Shown in pieces: positions 36,001 to 44,857 of a stretch of DNA of 64,000 bases. Source of the stretch: UKL13-2 sp947085425 (lineage in GTDB: Bacteria > Pseudomonadota > Gammaproteobacteria > Burkholderiales > Usitatibacteraceae); contig CAMTWK010000012.1 in NCBI GenBank assembly GCA_947085425.1, positions 111,372 to 175,371 of the forward strand, in the 5' to 3' direction. Numbering within the stretch: the first letter of the stretch is position 1; each line of letters begins with the position of its first letter. Below the pieces are notes generated by a model. That model had not been told where the DNA came from and ran no database searches. It saw only the letters and a list, made by a program, of their open reading frames with translations. The translations under genes and the position numbers were made by a program.

Positions 36001-36145
36001 GTGTTACCGTTGGTTTATTCAGATCCGGAAAAACATCGATCTGCATTTGTGTGAGGGTGAGGGCCCCGTAGGCCATCATCCCTGCCGCCACAACAAGCAC
36101 CAACAGGCGGTGTTTGAGGCTGCTGCCGAGGATCGCAGAAATCAT
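33002..36145 (-). CDS. Heavy-metal RND efflux pump (CzcA/CusA family)
   Basis: 1,047 residues, 12 TM helices in the RND pattern. N-terminal TM then VFPDLNKPTVTLITEAGGMAPEEVEQ porter start. TM4 carries the proton-relay text GELVDDAVVGVENVLRRL. In the second RND pump of this window the same segment reads GAMIDAAIVMIENAHKHL, so the two belong to different HME subgroups. The motif here is not that of classical Co/Zn/Cd or Cu/Ag pumps as I know them, so I leave the metal open. The start follows AAGGAATC, 12 bp after the adaptor gene. Confidence 0.92.
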   Translation of the reverse strand: MISAILGSSLKHRLLVLVVAAGMMAYGALTLTQMQIDVFPDLNKPTVTLITEAGGMAPEEVEQRITLPLETAMNGMPGVEVVRSTSGAGLSFIYITFSWSTDVYRARQLVTERLSLVREQMPPGISPTIGPVSSIMGEIMLIALPINKNADATTISPMAVREFADFVLRPRLLTIPGIAQVIPIGGEVRQYQVQPDTARMAALGVTLDDLETALRGFSANTSGGFLELNAREYLIRHIGRSARLEDLQRVAVAVHNGQPIALQQVAKVTFAPAIKRGDAGLDGAPAVILGVQKQPTGDTVKITRQIESALLGLEKSLPAGMDKPRITFRQADFIESSTGNLKGKLLLASVVVALVLFAFLMNWQATLISLTAIPVSLFATVLVFEYFGFSINTMTLGGLAIAIGELVDDAVVGVENVLRRLKAARADASVAANGNAITGRALAELIIKATLEVRSAIVYATVIVVLVLIPIFFLPGIEGRLMVPLAVAYIVSLLASMVVSVTLTPVMAYYLLPRMKNLDHADTAVQRWLKVRYARLLEQVINAPKKWLLAAVTAVLLAAVSVPFFATTFLPPFNEGTALIGLRLNPGTTLAESVRLAQQAERLLKQVPEVEYVGRRSGRAELDEHAEGVHVSELDLKLKRSSRTQSEIYADMRDQLSVLPAAIAIGQPISHRIDHMLSGVRSQIAIKIFGDDLDTLRGQADLLRAKLATIAGVADLEIEKQVLTPQIKVHIDYDRAFAHGISPAKLARELQMLVDGEHITEIVEGNRRFALVMRLPDSARGIEGLKTALINTPKGRVALSQLAQIEESDGPNQISRDDGRRRIVLSASAQGRALSEVVADIRAATSQHALPQGYFITMGGQFEAQEVASRLIGLLSLISVVLIFLILFNRYQSSVLALIIMANIPLALVGAVIGLWLSGQPLSVAALVGFITLAGIAIRNGILKVSHYVNLIAFEGEQFDRQMIVRGSLERLTPVLMTALVAALALSPLLFAADQPGTEILYPVAVVIFSGLISATLLDSFLTPAMVWRYGRAPVEKLAQHTGGEAI

Positions 36146-36157
36146 AATGATGATTCC

Positions 36158-37294
36158 TTATCGGACTTGGTTGAGCAACGGCGCACCGTCGGTCACCACG
36201 CGCTCACCGGACTGCAAGCCGGATAACACCAGCACGCGGCTGCCATCGAGTGGCGCAAAACGCACCACCCGTGGCACAAACTGCTCGGGGCGTTCGACCA
36301 CCCAGACAATATTTTGATTCGATGGATTTTTCACTATTGCCGCCGACGGCACGGCAATGCCCTCGATAATCGTTTTGGAATGTACCGAAACTTTGACCGA
36401 TTCACCAATGGAAAAAAATGCAAACGGTCCGACAGGCTTGCCGTTTGCGACATTTTTGGCTGAAGTTGCCCGAAAAATAAGGGGGAGTTGCCCATCGCGC
36501 AGACTGCGTGCAGCGCCGACAAAAGTCAGTGCAATTGATTGTCCAGCGAGGGCAACCGCGCCGCCGGCAATATCACCAGCGGTGGCAGAATCAAAGGCGA
36601 TGGCCTCGATGGTGAGGGTGTCGGGATCGGTGATTTCAAACAACACTTCTCGGGCATCGACCACCTGTCCAGCCATGGCGTTGGCGGCGACACTTGCCAC
36701 CACACCACTCACCGGTGCCAGCAATGCTTCACGTGCCGACAAACTGTCGCCGACACTTGCGGCACGTAACTCGAGACTGGCGAGCATGATTTTGGCGTCG
36801 TCGATGTCGCGTTGTGGCACACTGCCTTCGAGCTGCTGTAAACGGGCGAGACGTTTTTTCGCCGATTGCAATTGTGCGGAAATTTCCGCCGCATGTGCGC
36901 GCTGATTGGCCGACTCCAGCAAACCCACCGATGGCAACACATAGGCCAGTACCGCACCGCGCACCACCTTTTGCCCAGGCTGCGGCAAGCCATTCGGACC
37001 GGATTGTAAACGCCCCGCCTGGGTGGACTGCACCCGACCGCCGCTGACCGGATTGAGGATTACCCGGCCGGGTAAATCAAGTGTGCGTGGCTCAGAAGTG
37101 GTTTTTGTTTGCACTGTTCGAATTGCCAATTGGCGCTGGGAAGGTTTGGGCAAAAACACGCTGCCATCCGGCGCACGTTTGGGCGCGTTGCTGGCGGCCA
37201 TGGCTGGCGCATCACCATGGTCATGACCGGGCCCGGCCATGACCATGGTCATAAAAAATAACGTGAAGGTGACACACAACAGATGCTTAAACAT
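36158..37294 (-). CDS. RND periplasmic adaptor (CzcB-like)
   Basis: 378 residues from ATG 37294 (GGGAGG upstream, overlapping the previous gene by 8 bp). Signal peptide to about VMAGPGHDHGDAP, a His/Asp cluster at the mature N-terminus. Then a membrane-fusion barrel-sandwich (LDLPGRVILNPVSGGRVQS), an alpha-hairpin with AAEISAQLQSAKKRLARL, and LAPVSGVVASV returning strand. C-terminal domain ends VLSGLQSGERVVTDG. It links the pump to the TolC-like channel. Confidence 0.9.
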   Translation of the reverse strand: MFKHLLCVTFTLFFMTMVMAGPGHDHGDAPAMAASNAPKRAPDGSVFLPKPSQRQLAIRTVQTKTTSEPRTLDLPGRVILNPVSGGRVQSTQAGRLQSGPNGLPQPGQKVVRGAVLAYVLPSVGLLESANQRAHAAEISAQLQSAKKRLARLQQLEGSVPQRDIDDAKIMLASLELRAASVGDSLSAREALLAPVSGVVASVAANAMAGQVVDAREVLFEITDPDTLTIEAIAFDSATAGDIAGGAVALAGQSIALTFVGAARSLRDGQLPLIFRATSAKNVANGKPVGPFAFFSIGESVKVSVHSKTIIEGIAVPSAAIVKNPSNQNIVWVVERPEQFVPRVVRFAPLDGSRVLVLSGLQSGERVVTDGAPLLNQVR

Positions 37295-37853
37295 GACTGC
37301 CTCCCACTTTGCCGTATTTATTTTTCGCACCTGATTTAAATCGCCACGTGGTCGCACCGATCGTAATGAGCAGCAGCGTGCCACCGGCATACAACAAATT
37401 TTGTTTGCTCAACCAAGATCCGGCAGCATGCTCATCACCGGCTCGTGCGTCCGGCACCACAAGATTGGCGGCAATAATATCGATGTCCTCGCCCGCAGTG
37501 ATGGTCAGCACCAGCGCGTGGCTGCCAGGCTTGTTGAAGATGTCGGCGGGGAACACAAAGTCACCCAGATCCTTATGCAACACACCTTTTGCCTTAAAAG
37601 CGCCGCTTTCCAATTCGACGATGGCGTCCACCACGGGCACGTTGGTGGCGAAGCGGTCGACAAACACCGCCAGCTCGCCGCCAGAGAGAATGCCAACGAC
37701 TTCAAACAAATCGGTGCCGGCGGAAAAACGCGGTGCGGCCTTGCCGGCGTGGGTGACGATGGCCGCGCTGTCGTGGGAGTGGCCGGCCGGACCGGGGCCG
37801 GCCCATGCCGACAGGGTGAAGGTGAGGAGCAACAGCAAAAATATTTTGATCAT
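37287..37853 (-). CDS. Unknown exported His-containing protein between channel and adaptor genes
   Basis: 188 residues. Signal peptide (about 1-18), GPGPAGHSHDSAA at the mature start, a beta-rich domain (about 40-130; DLFEVVGILSGGELAVFVDRF), then a C-terminal TM helix near 150-168 and a basic tail. It overlaps the TolC-like gene by 4 bp and the adaptor gene by 8 bp, so it is tightly built into the operon. Its central domain resembles the extra domain found at the N-terminus of some CzcB-type adaptors; here it is a separate, membrane-anchored protein. Function inferred as metal-binding accessory. Confidence 0.7.
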   Translation of the reverse strand: MIKIFLLLLLTFTLSAWAGPGPAGHSHDSAAIVTHAGKAAPRFSAGTDLFEVVGILSGGELAVFVDRFATNVPVVDAIVELESGAFKAKGVLHKDLGDFVFPADIFNKPGSHALVLTITAGEDIDIIAANLVVPDARAGDEHAAGSWLSKQNLLYAGGTLLLITIGATTWRFKSGAKNKYGKVGGSHV

Positions 37854-39052
37854 GGCAACAATCCTGATGATTGATTTAAATTGGAAATGGCGCGATGGCG
37901 CTCAATGCTGGCGCGCGCGGCCATACGTTCGGCTTCAAACCGTTCCTGTTCGGCGCGCAGCCGCGTCGGCAAATCGGTCTCGCCCAACTGGAATGAGTTT
38001 TCAACAAGTTGTGCGGTATCGCGCGTCAGCACAGCGCGGCGCGCGGCGGAAGTTGCCAACGATTGCCAGCCGGTCAACGACTCAACTGCTGTTGCATATT
38101 CGGCCCGTAAACGCTGTTCAATCAATGGCAATAATGCCTCCGCTTCGACTCGCGCGGCGGCAGTCTCGGCAATACGCGGTTTATTGCGTGAATCAGTGGC
38201 GATGGGGATACGAATTCCAATCCTGGCCGCTGATTTGCTGGGCTCGGTCAGGCTGTCGCGCTCACGGCTGGTGGCCAGGGTAAATTCCAGCGGGTCACGG
38301 CTGACTTTTCCCGCTTGATCCGCGCGTGCTTTGGCGACTTCAATCGTCGCTCTTTGTTGGATATACGTCGGATGGGATTGCCAGACGAACGCATTCGTTT
38401 GTGCGGATTCGCCTACAGCCTCGCCGACCGGCAAGCCGGTCAATAGTGTGAAGTCCTGTGCGGTTTGGCGCGCCTTGATGGTCGCTTCCAGCTTGGCAAT
38501 TTCCGCCGCATCACGTTCGGCCTCGACGCGGTTCTGGTCGATTCGGGCAAGTTCCCCCGCCTTCACCCGCCGCGCGGTGTCATTCGCAATTTGGTTGGTG
38601 GCTGCCAGCTTTTGCGACGCCAATACGCGTTCCATTTCCGCCAGCCGCGAATTCCAATATGTCTCGCGCACTTCACCCGCCAACTGCCATTTGGCGTATT
38701 GCAGGCGCGCCAACTGTTGTGTGTGCTCGGCTTCAGCCAATACCTGGTCGGTGGCGCGGCTGTTCCAGGCGCGGATCGGCAGCGACAGCTCCAGTTCGTT
38801 CTCCCGTGCGCCGCCATTTTTGCCCAAACGATCCGTGCGCTGGCCTATTGATATCGCCGGCGGCTCGGCAAACCAGCGGTTGGCGGCATCAACGCGTGCG
38901 CGGGATTCCTCCGAGCGCGCGGTGGTCGACAGTCCCTGCGGACTGCGCTGCCAGGCCGCTTCAACGGCGTCTTTCAAGGATTGCGCCGACGCGGCATTGA
39001 CGCCAGACAGCAGCGCAATTAAAACGGTAACGATGCGAATGTGTTTTCGCAT
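37850..39052 (-). CDS. TolC-family outer-membrane channel (CzcC-like)
   Basis: 400 residues from ATG 39052 (GGGAG six bases upstream). Signal peptide to about NAASAQ. Two long coiled alpha-helical repeats typical of OEP proteins: SLKDAVEAAWQRSPQ and the second repeat around residue 200-230, with ARADQAGKVSRDPLEFTLA. This would be the outer-membrane exit duct of the tripartite metal pump. It is the second gene of the operon, after the CzcI-like gene. Confidence 0.88.
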   Translation of the reverse strand: MRKHIRIVTVLIALLSGVNAASAQSLKDAVEAAWQRSPQGLSTTARSEESRARVDAANRWFAEPPAISIGQRTDRLGKNGGARENELELSLPIRAWNSRATDQVLAEAEHTQQLARLQYAKWQLAGEVRETYWNSRLAEMERVLASQKLAATNQIANDTARRVKAGELARIDQNRVEAERDAAEIAKLEATIKARQTAQDFTLLTGLPVGEAVGESAQTNAFVWQSHPTYIQQRATIEVAKARADQAGKVSRDPLEFTLATSRERDSLTEPSKSAARIGIRIPIATDSRNKPRIAETAAARVEAEALLPLIEQRLRAEYATAVESLTGWQSLATSAARRAVLTRDTAQLVENSFQLGETDLPTRLRAEQERFEAERMAARASIERHRAISNLNQSSGLLP

Positions 39053-39176
39053 AACCAACTCCCATGCAAAGTAAACCAGACATGGGCGCGCACAACATGG
39101 TCAAACCATCACGCCGCGATGGCGGGGTGGCAGTTGACACACAAAGAGTGCGGATGGACGCGCCCGGAAGGGGAAC

Positions 39177-39551
39177 TTACGCGCGGGCGACGGGGATGCG
39201 TTCGGGAACCGAAACGAAACGGGTGTGGAGGGTTGAAGCGGGGGACGGAAATTTGCCCAAACCATTGTCATTGATGGGAACAACAATTTCGCTGAACAGA
39301 TAGTTGGCGAAGCTGAGATGATAACAAGCCGCGCTATGTGCGCCGCCATCGCCCGGTGCCGGATCACGATCCGGGTTTTGCGCGCCCCAGCCGTGGTGGT
39401 GGCTGTGATCATGGTCCGCCTGGGTTGATGCCGGGAAAGCGTCGTTGGCCTGCGCATGATTCGACCCGTGATTGGCCAGGCTCGCCCGTGCCAGACTCAC
39501 GCCGTGCAACGGAAACCAGACAATCAAAAAGAGGACAAAAAACAAGCGCAT
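39177..39551 (-). CDS. CzcI-like His-rich small periplasmic protein
   Basis: 124 residues. Signal peptide near 1-22; a His/Asp cluster (QADHDHSHHHGWG about residue 45-58), a single Cys-His (AACYHLSFANYLF) and a non-conserved tail. Layout and place at the head of a czc-type operon resemble CzcI. Its exact role in metal sensing or buffering is uncertain. No obvious RBS. It is expressed from the promoter at 39615-39642. Confidence 0.65.
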   Translation of the reverse strand: MRLFFVLFLIVWFPLHGVSLARASLANHGSNHAQANDAFPASTQADHDHSHHHGWGAQNPDRDPAPGDGGAHSAACYHLSFANYLFSEIVVPINDNGLGKFPSPASTLHTRFVSVPERIPVARA

Positions 39552-39609
39552 GGGTTATGGAGTGGGGCGGTGGCGGAACGTTGCAATGATTTGGAGCCGA
39601 CTTGATGCC

Positions 39610-39642
39610 TGACGATTATAGCGTCAACTTTGGTCGGGTCAA
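39610..39642 (-). promoter_or_regulatory. Sigma-70 promoter with a palindrome over the -10
   Basis: Leftward -35 TTGACC (plus 39637-39642), 16-bp spacer, -10 TATAAT (39615-39620). A perfect inverted repeat TGACG-N7-CGTCA (39610-39626) spans the -10, the classic place for a repressor such as an ArsR/SmtB- or CopY-like regulator. It drives the CzcI-like gene and probably the whole efflux operon. Confidence 0.6.
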
Positions 39643-39723
39643 CCAGCCACAGCAAATCCTTGCGGCCATCACCATGGCCATGCGGTATAGTCAATGCCAA
39701 CCAACAACCGGAAGGTGATGCAG

Positions 39724-39948
39724 ATGAGTGTCGAAACAGAGCGGGATGTGGAAAAAAATTATCCGAAAGCCGATTTTGTCGCCAAGCTGCGGCGGTTGGC
39801 CGATGCCATTGAAAATGGTGATCGTTTCGACATACAGATTGCGGGGGAACGCATTTATGTGCCGGTTCGCGCCACGTTTTCGGTGGAGCACGAAAAATCC
39901 GAAGATGCGGAGGAAATCGAATTTCAAATCCGCTGGGAACACGAGTAG
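39724..39948 (+). CDS. Amphi-Trp domain protein
   Basis: 74 residues from ATG 39724 (GGAAGG gives the best spacing to this start). The text KADFVAKLRRLADAIENG, then IQIAGERIYVPVRATFSVEHE, then IEFQIRWEHE matches the amphi-Trp family, a small beta/alpha protein of unknown role often seen near stress or metal genes. Stands alone between convergent and divergent neighbours. Confidence 0.85.
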   Translation: MSVETERDVEKNYPKADFVAKLRRLADAIENGDRFDIQIAGERIYVPVRATFSVEHEKSEDAEEIEFQIRWEHE

Positions 39949-39968
39949 CCAACGGCAGGCAATCGCGG

Positions 39969-40799
39969 CTACTTCATCTCAAAGGTGAGTGTGGCCCAAT
40001 TGGTTTCGTAATCCGCGTCCGCGTCCTTGACGGGGTGTACGTGAATCAGCGCGATGTACCAGGCGGATTTTTTGCTGATCTTGAAGTTCGCCAAGCCATT
40101 TTTGTCGGTTCGCAGGGCTTGGGCGTTGACGCGCCGCTCGGCGTCATCGTCCTCGTTGAAGCCGGCGTGATTGACATAAACGAGATGATTTGCAACCGGC
40201 TGTCCCTGATGCAAAACCTGAAAGTGCAATGTCTCATTCGGTTTTAATTCATATGGATTATTTTTGAGAATGACCTCCAGCGGATAACCAAGGTGGCGGG
40301 AAAAATCGGTGCTGTAAGAATTGCCGACCTGGACAACCGCTTTGACATGTTTTGCCGAGCGCTGGCGCACCGTGGTGAGTTTGCTGTCGCGGTCAAACGA
40401 CGCCAGCCCATCCAGCGCCCCGTAAAGTTTCATGAATGCGCGGAAATCCGCCGCCGACAGCGTCCTCACGCCGGGCCGGGTCGAGACACCGGCGACAAGG
40501 GTGCCGGCCTTGCCGGTGGTGAATGTCAGAAGTGAAGCCGTATCGGCATCGTGCCAATCGGTTGCCGGTGGATGGAACACCTTGTCATCCGCTGCAATGC
40601 TCACATCCTGCATGCGCGCACGCGCAACAATGGCCAGATTTTTGTCAAAGGTGCCGTTGACCAGTTTCAGCAATTCTTTTGAATGCGGTTTCAGGAAATA
40701 GTTGTCCGGCTTTAAAAACAGCTCATGCGCCTGTGTGGAACCGGCCGCCAGCAGCATGGACGCGGTCAGCAGCATGGATTTCAGGATTTTTTTGTTCAT
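39969..40799 (-). CDS. DUF4198 (NikM-like) periplasmic protein
   Basis: 276 residues from ATG 40799; the frame runs upstream to 40859 but the signal peptide (MNKKILKSMLLTASMLLAAG...QAH) fixes the start. The mature protein begins HELFLKPDNYFLKP, the DUF4198 opening, followed by two Ig-like beta domains with LGYPLEVILKNNP and the terminal IHVHPVKDADADYETNWATLTF. Proteins of this kind are found beside metal uptake receptors. Here a TonB-dependent receptor is encoded 207 bp upstream on the same strand, but a strong terminator lies between them. Confidence 0.88.
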   Translation of the reverse strand: MNKKILKSMLLTASMLLAAGSTQAHELFLKPDNYFLKPHSKELLKLVNGTFDKNLAIVARARMQDVSIAADDKVFHPPATDWHDADTASLLTFTTGKAGTLVAGVSTRPGVRTLSAADFRAFMKLYGALDGLASFDRDSKLTTVRQRSAKHVKAVVQVGNSYSTDFSRHLGYPLEVILKNNPYELKPNETLHFQVLHQGQPVANHLVYVNHAGFNEDDDAERRVNAQALRTDKNGLANFKISKKSAWYIALIHVHPVKDADADYETNWATLTFEMK

Positions 40800-40908
40800 G
40801 GGTGAGATTGCCGGTGGTGGGTTTATCGACATTGATTGACGGGGACAATTGTGGCACAACTTGATTGCTTGACATAGCCAACTGCGTCAACTGCATGCGA
40901 CGCCAAGA

Positions 40909-40942
40909 CAAAAAAGCGGCGCATGATGCGCCGCTTTTTTTG
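40909..40942 (-). terminator. Strong bidirectional rho-independent terminator
   Basis: GCGGCGCAT, one G, ATGCGCCGC: a 9-bp perfect stem flanked by A6 on one side and T7 on the other. It ends the leftward TonB receptor transcript, 65 bp past its stop. A second hairpin, CACCATCCC/GGGATGGTG, lies at about 40963-40984. Confidence 0.93.
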
Positions 40943-41006
40943 TTACATGGTCATCATTAGGGCCACCATCCCAAACGGGATGGTGACCTGGTTGATTACT
41001 TAATGA

Positions 41007-43988
41007 CTACTTAAATTTGTAACCCAAATTCAAGTTAAAGCGACGACCCAGCTGACCTGAAGTACCGTTATCCCACCAGTTAAAGGTGCTTGGAATATCA
41101 ATCGCACGGGTGTAAGAATTTTCGACGTTGAGCATGGTCAAAGAAACCGTCAAATTCTTGATCCCCGTATACGAGCCGCCCATATCGAACTCGCGACCGG
41201 CATCAACAAAACACGAGCCATTGGCACGAATATAGGTGGGTCCTGCGGCGGTCGAAGTCATACACGTATCCGTTGCGGCACCTCTATGCAGGGCACTGAT
41301 GTGATTAAAGCGTACCCACGCTGCGAAATTATCCTTCTTCCAACGCAGTGTTGCGCTGCCTTTGTGTTTTGGCACATCAGACGCCGAATAACCCACCAAA
41401 TTTTGCTCCGGCGAACTGGCCAAAATCTGCTGTCTAAAGTAGCGGGTTACTGTCCCGTTGATGTTGATGCTGAATTTCCCAAAGCTGCTGCTGGGGAAAC
41501 GATAGTTCATATCGTAATCAAATCCAGCTGTTTTGGTATAGAGGAAGTTGCCGTAATCACGTTTGATGATCAGGATCGGTCCACTATTCGGAATGCCAGG
41601 CAACCAGGTCGCCGGGTTCGGATCACGAATAATCGCGGCGGCATTGGCGACTGGATCGGCATTAAAGGCGTCCATGATATCAATGCCGCGTTGTACCCGA
41701 ATCTCGTCATTACGACGGAAGAACCAGCCGTCCAAGGCCAAATCCAAATCTTTGGTTGGCGCGATAATGGTCCCCAGCGTAAAGGACTTGGATGTTTCTG
41801 GCTTCAGATTGCGGTTGGCACTGATGACCGTTGGCATATTGCCCGGTGTAACGGTACCGGCGGGCACAGCTGAGAAGTTGAGCATATTGCAATCACGGTT
41901 GACCGCCGGGTTGGCGCGGCTGACCGGCAAAGCTGGATTGGTCAAATTACAGCGCAGGTTGTCAAACACACGACGGTCTTGTGAGCTGTGGAATGACAAT
42001 AGGAAGGAGTCACCAATCTGCGAGATTGACGGCGCTCTGAATCCGGTAGTGGCGGTACCGCGTAAGGAGACTTCTTTAGCAGCATCCCATTTAAAACCAA
42101 CCTTGCCAGTTGAGGAATTGCCAAAGTCGCTGTACTTTTCCTGACGCAATGCGCCTTGTAATTCAAGCGTTTTGGCAACTGGCAACCGAATTTCGGCAAA
42201 CACTGCTTGTGAATTGCGTGCGCCTTCTGCACCATTCGCGACCAGACCGATAAAGTCGCCCGTTTTGTAAATGTCACTTGGTACCGACGAGAGGGTTTCA
42301 CGACGGGCTTCCGCACCGATCGCAATCGCCGCTTTGCCGCCGGCCATGGTGAATAATTCACGGCTGCCGCGGACGTCAAATGCCGCGACCGTTGCTTCGC
42401 CTTCGTTGACTGCATCGGATGCCACGCTGGCCTTGGCCGCATCGGTATTGGTGCCGGTGAAGCGGTAGGTACCCGCTGCCAGTGAGGCATCGATTAATGA
42501 CTTTCTGAGGCGCATCTGTTGCACACGAGAATTTTCCTGACGGCTGTACAAAAGTGCCGTATCGATATCCCATGCACCAATCGAGCCTTGCAGGCCGGTG
42601 GTGACCCGAACGATTTTCAGTTCATTGATGTCGTTGCTTGGCAAATCGGCAAAACGATGGATCACCTGCACTGGAATCGGTGTGGCGGTACCACGGGTTG
42701 GATTGTCTGGGTGCCCAACCGGCAAAACCAATCCACCATGAGCCAAAAAGGTGCCGGTAAGTAATGGCCAGGTAACCGCATTAGGCAAGGCGGTGCTGAC
42801 CAAACCGGTTGTAACGACGCGTGGCACGGCAAATTCAGTGGTGGTAGTGCGCGCAAACATGATGTCGGCGTATGCCGTCAATTCATTGCTGATGGCAAAA
42901 TTTGCACGGGCAGATCCACTGATCCGCTCCTGCTTGGAAATGGCTTCGTCGGCTTCGTCCAAATTGTAACGACACTGGCCTTCACGAAACGATGCCGTGG
43001 TGGCGGTAAAACTCGGCAAACGTGTCGGCACGCCTTGGCCGACGGTGAGTGCGGCCGGGCAACCAGGGAACGTACCCAGGTAGTTGGTGCCAAACACACT
43101 GTTGTTGGCGACCGAAATGCCGTTGATGATGGTGGAACCGGCGGTGCTTGCGGGGACACGATAATAACTGCCAAACGGCGAGGCAACCGAATCAGGTGTG
43201 AAGCGCAGCAACGAGCCGTTTACGCCCAGATAGGCATTGTGGCTTTCCAGGTTGCCGCGATCTTTTAACTCGGAATGCATGACCGGGTCACGACGGAACA
43301 TGGTGATGCCACCAAAAACGTTAAAACGTTGGCTGGCCAAGTCGCCAAATCCAAACGTCAACGAGGCATTTGTGGTTTTGCCGACACCTTCGGTATTGGC
43401 ACCATAGGATGCATTGGCTTCGATCCCTCTGTAGTCCTTCTTCAGAATGTAGTTGATCACACCCGCCATTGCGTCTGAGCCGTACAGTGCCGAGGCGCCG
43501 TCTTTGAGAATTTCAATCCGCTCAATTGCTTCTCTCGGGATGGTATTCACACTTAATAACGAACCACGACCAAAGTTGACGTCGACCGCTGCCACCGGCG
43601 CAATGCGTCGGCCGTTGATCAAAATCAAAGTGCCTTGTGAGCCAAAGCCGCGTAACGAAATCGTCGCCAAACCACCAACAAAGCCTGAGGCGGCACCGTC
43701 TTGCACGGAAGTCGCATCAAACGCACTAACGGAGCGCAACAAGTCTTCAACGGTGGCAAAACCGGAGTTCATGATTTCGTCGGCGGTGATCACTTGCACC
43801 AACGAAGGCGTCTCGGTATCGGTCCGTTTGATCAATGATCCGGTGACTTCGATCTTTTCAGCTTTCGGTGTGATCACCGGCGCAGCCTGCTGGGCAAAGG
43901 AGTTAAAAACAAGGGCGGTGCTGCCGATGCCAATGGACAGGGCTTGTGCAACCATCAGTGCAATGCGTTTGGGGTTGTTGGTTTTCAT
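41007..43988 (-). CDS. Large TonB-dependent receptor
   Basis: 993 residues. Signal peptide to about NSFAQQ. TonB box-like EKIEVTGSLIKR, plug with SGFATVEDLLRSV, ISLRGFGSQGTLILINGRRIAP and EAIERIEILKDGASALYGSDAMAGVINYI, then a long barrel with several Cys pairs in loops (FPGCPAALTVGQG, NLRCNLTNP, CMTSTAAG). The C-terminus is LNLGYKFK. The length and Asn-rich loops fit the TBDR group that handles glycans, peptides or metallophores; ligand unknown. AGGACC precedes the ATG. Its transcript ends at the hairpin 65 bp downstream. Confidence 0.9.
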   Translation of the reverse strand: MKTNNPKRIALMVAQALSIGIGSTALVFNSFAQQAAPVITPKAEKIEVTGSLIKRTDTETPSLVQVITADEIMNSGFATVEDLLRSVSAFDATSVQDGAASGFVGGLATISLRGFGSQGTLILINGRRIAPVAAVDVNFGRGSLLSVNTIPREAIERIEILKDGASALYGSDAMAGVINYILKKDYRGIEANASYGANTEGVGKTTNASLTFGFGDLASQRFNVFGGITMFRRDPVMHSELKDRGNLESHNAYLGVNGSLLRFTPDSVASPFGSYYRVPASTAGSTIINGISVANNSVFGTNYLGTFPGCPAALTVGQGVPTRLPSFTATTASFREGQCRYNLDEADEAISKQERISGSARANFAISNELTAYADIMFARTTTTEFAVPRVVTTGLVSTALPNAVTWPLLTGTFLAHGGLVLPVGHPDNPTRGTATPIPVQVIHRFADLPSNDINELKIVRVTTGLQGSIGAWDIDTALLYSRQENSRVQQMRLRKSLIDASLAAGTYRFTGTNTDAAKASVASDAVNEGEATVAAFDVRGSRELFTMAGGKAAIAIGAEARRETLSSVPSDIYKTGDFIGLVANGAEGARNSQAVFAEIRLPVAKTLELQGALRQEKYSDFGNSSTGKVGFKWDAAKEVSLRGTATTGFRAPSISQIGDSFLLSFHSSQDRRVFDNLRCNLTNPALPVSRANPAVNRDCNMLNFSAVPAGTVTPGNMPTVISANRNLKPETSKSFTLGTIIAPTKDLDLALDGWFFRRNDEIRVQRGIDIMDAFNADPVANAAAIIRDPNPATWLPGIPNSGPILIIKRDYGNFLYTKTAGFDYDMNYRFPSSSFGKFSININGTVTRYFRQQILASSPEQNLVGYSASDVPKHKGSATLRWKKDNFAAWVRFNHISALHRGAATDTCMTSTAAGPTYIRANGSCFVDAGREFDMGGSYTGIKNLTVSLTMLNVENSYTRAIDIPSTFNWWDNGTSGQLGRRFNLNLGYKFK

Positions 43989-44655
43989 AATGGGTCCTGA
44001 TTAGAGGGGTTACGATGACGTGGAGGGTGCTGATTTGTGCTGGATGAAAGCTAAAACGGTAAACCGTTGCCAAACCGGTCTCTAAAGATGCGGGCCGTGC
44101 AACAAGTACGAATGTTTGGAGTCGAGTGAGGATCGCCCAAGTACACCAATTCGTTTGCCAGCGTGCACAATACCAAAAACAGGCCTCAATTTGACTCGTG
44201 ACTATTGGAGTGATGTTTATCCACAACACATTGATTGTGCAGTCTAAAAACGGTCTTGTTAGATAATAAAGTCAGACTGATTTATTTTTGTGTAGAAATG
44301 GTGTGGGAATAGCAGAGAGATGCAAGAAGTTGGCGTAATTTAGCCCGTGCTTGTACAAAGTTTTGCTAAGCGAATTATTAATTTTTTATAAAACCCGCGA
44401 TTTCATTTTCACAACTAACCCATGGGTCGGTAATTTGGCAGGAGATTTGAGCCACGATATTCAGCAGGTCTGCGGATCGGCCATACAGGTCTTGTAGGTC
44501 TTTTTGTGGGCACCAATCGTGAAAAGGACCACAACAAACGGTTGGGTCAAGGTGCCGCGACCCTCATCATGCGATGGATTTATGATCGCAAAAAGTCATT
44601 TGTTTTTGCTACGCACAACAAAAGGCGATGGGTGCGCGCTAAACTTGCGACCATG
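43989..44655. other. Long intergenic region between two TonB receptor genes
   Basis: About 670 bp, AT-rich, no convincing gene. It must hold the leftward promoter of the 993-residue receptor and the rightward promoter upstream of the cobalamin riboswitch. Short open frames at 44506-44688 run into the riboswitch and look spurious. Confidence 0.5.
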
Positions 44656-44857
44656 CAAGGTGCGTTTATTGAGATATATAAACGTTAAACGGGAAGCGCG
44701 TACGGTGAATTTTTTTGCCAATTCGCGCACTGCCCCCGCAACGGTGATTGGATAATTCGGTATTGCTGCTCCACTGGGTCGAAGTTTGGCTTGGTAAGGA
44801 AATGCCGAAAACAGGGCGCAATGCCAGGTTCATCCATCAGTCCGGATATCGGCCTTG
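44656..44857 (+). ncRNA. Cobalamin riboswitch
   Basis: Conserved blocks in order: CAAGGTGCG at the 5' end, ACGGGAAGCGCG with ACGGTGAA, then the B12-box text CTGCCCCCGCAACGGTGA (from about 44729), CCACTG, TTGGTAAGG, and the closing CAGTCCGGATATCGGCC. P1 arms CAAGG (44656-44660) and CCTTG (44853-44857) pair. It lies before a BtuB-like receptor, the standard arrangement for repression by adenosylcobalamin. Start codon is about 125 nt past its end; the CCACC...GGTGG hairpin near 44905-44920 may be part of the expression platform. Confidence 0.92.

Noticed and set aside
44506..44688. 60-residue frame in the receptor intergenic region
   Set aside because: No RBS or domain, and its end overlaps the 5' side of the riboswitch.
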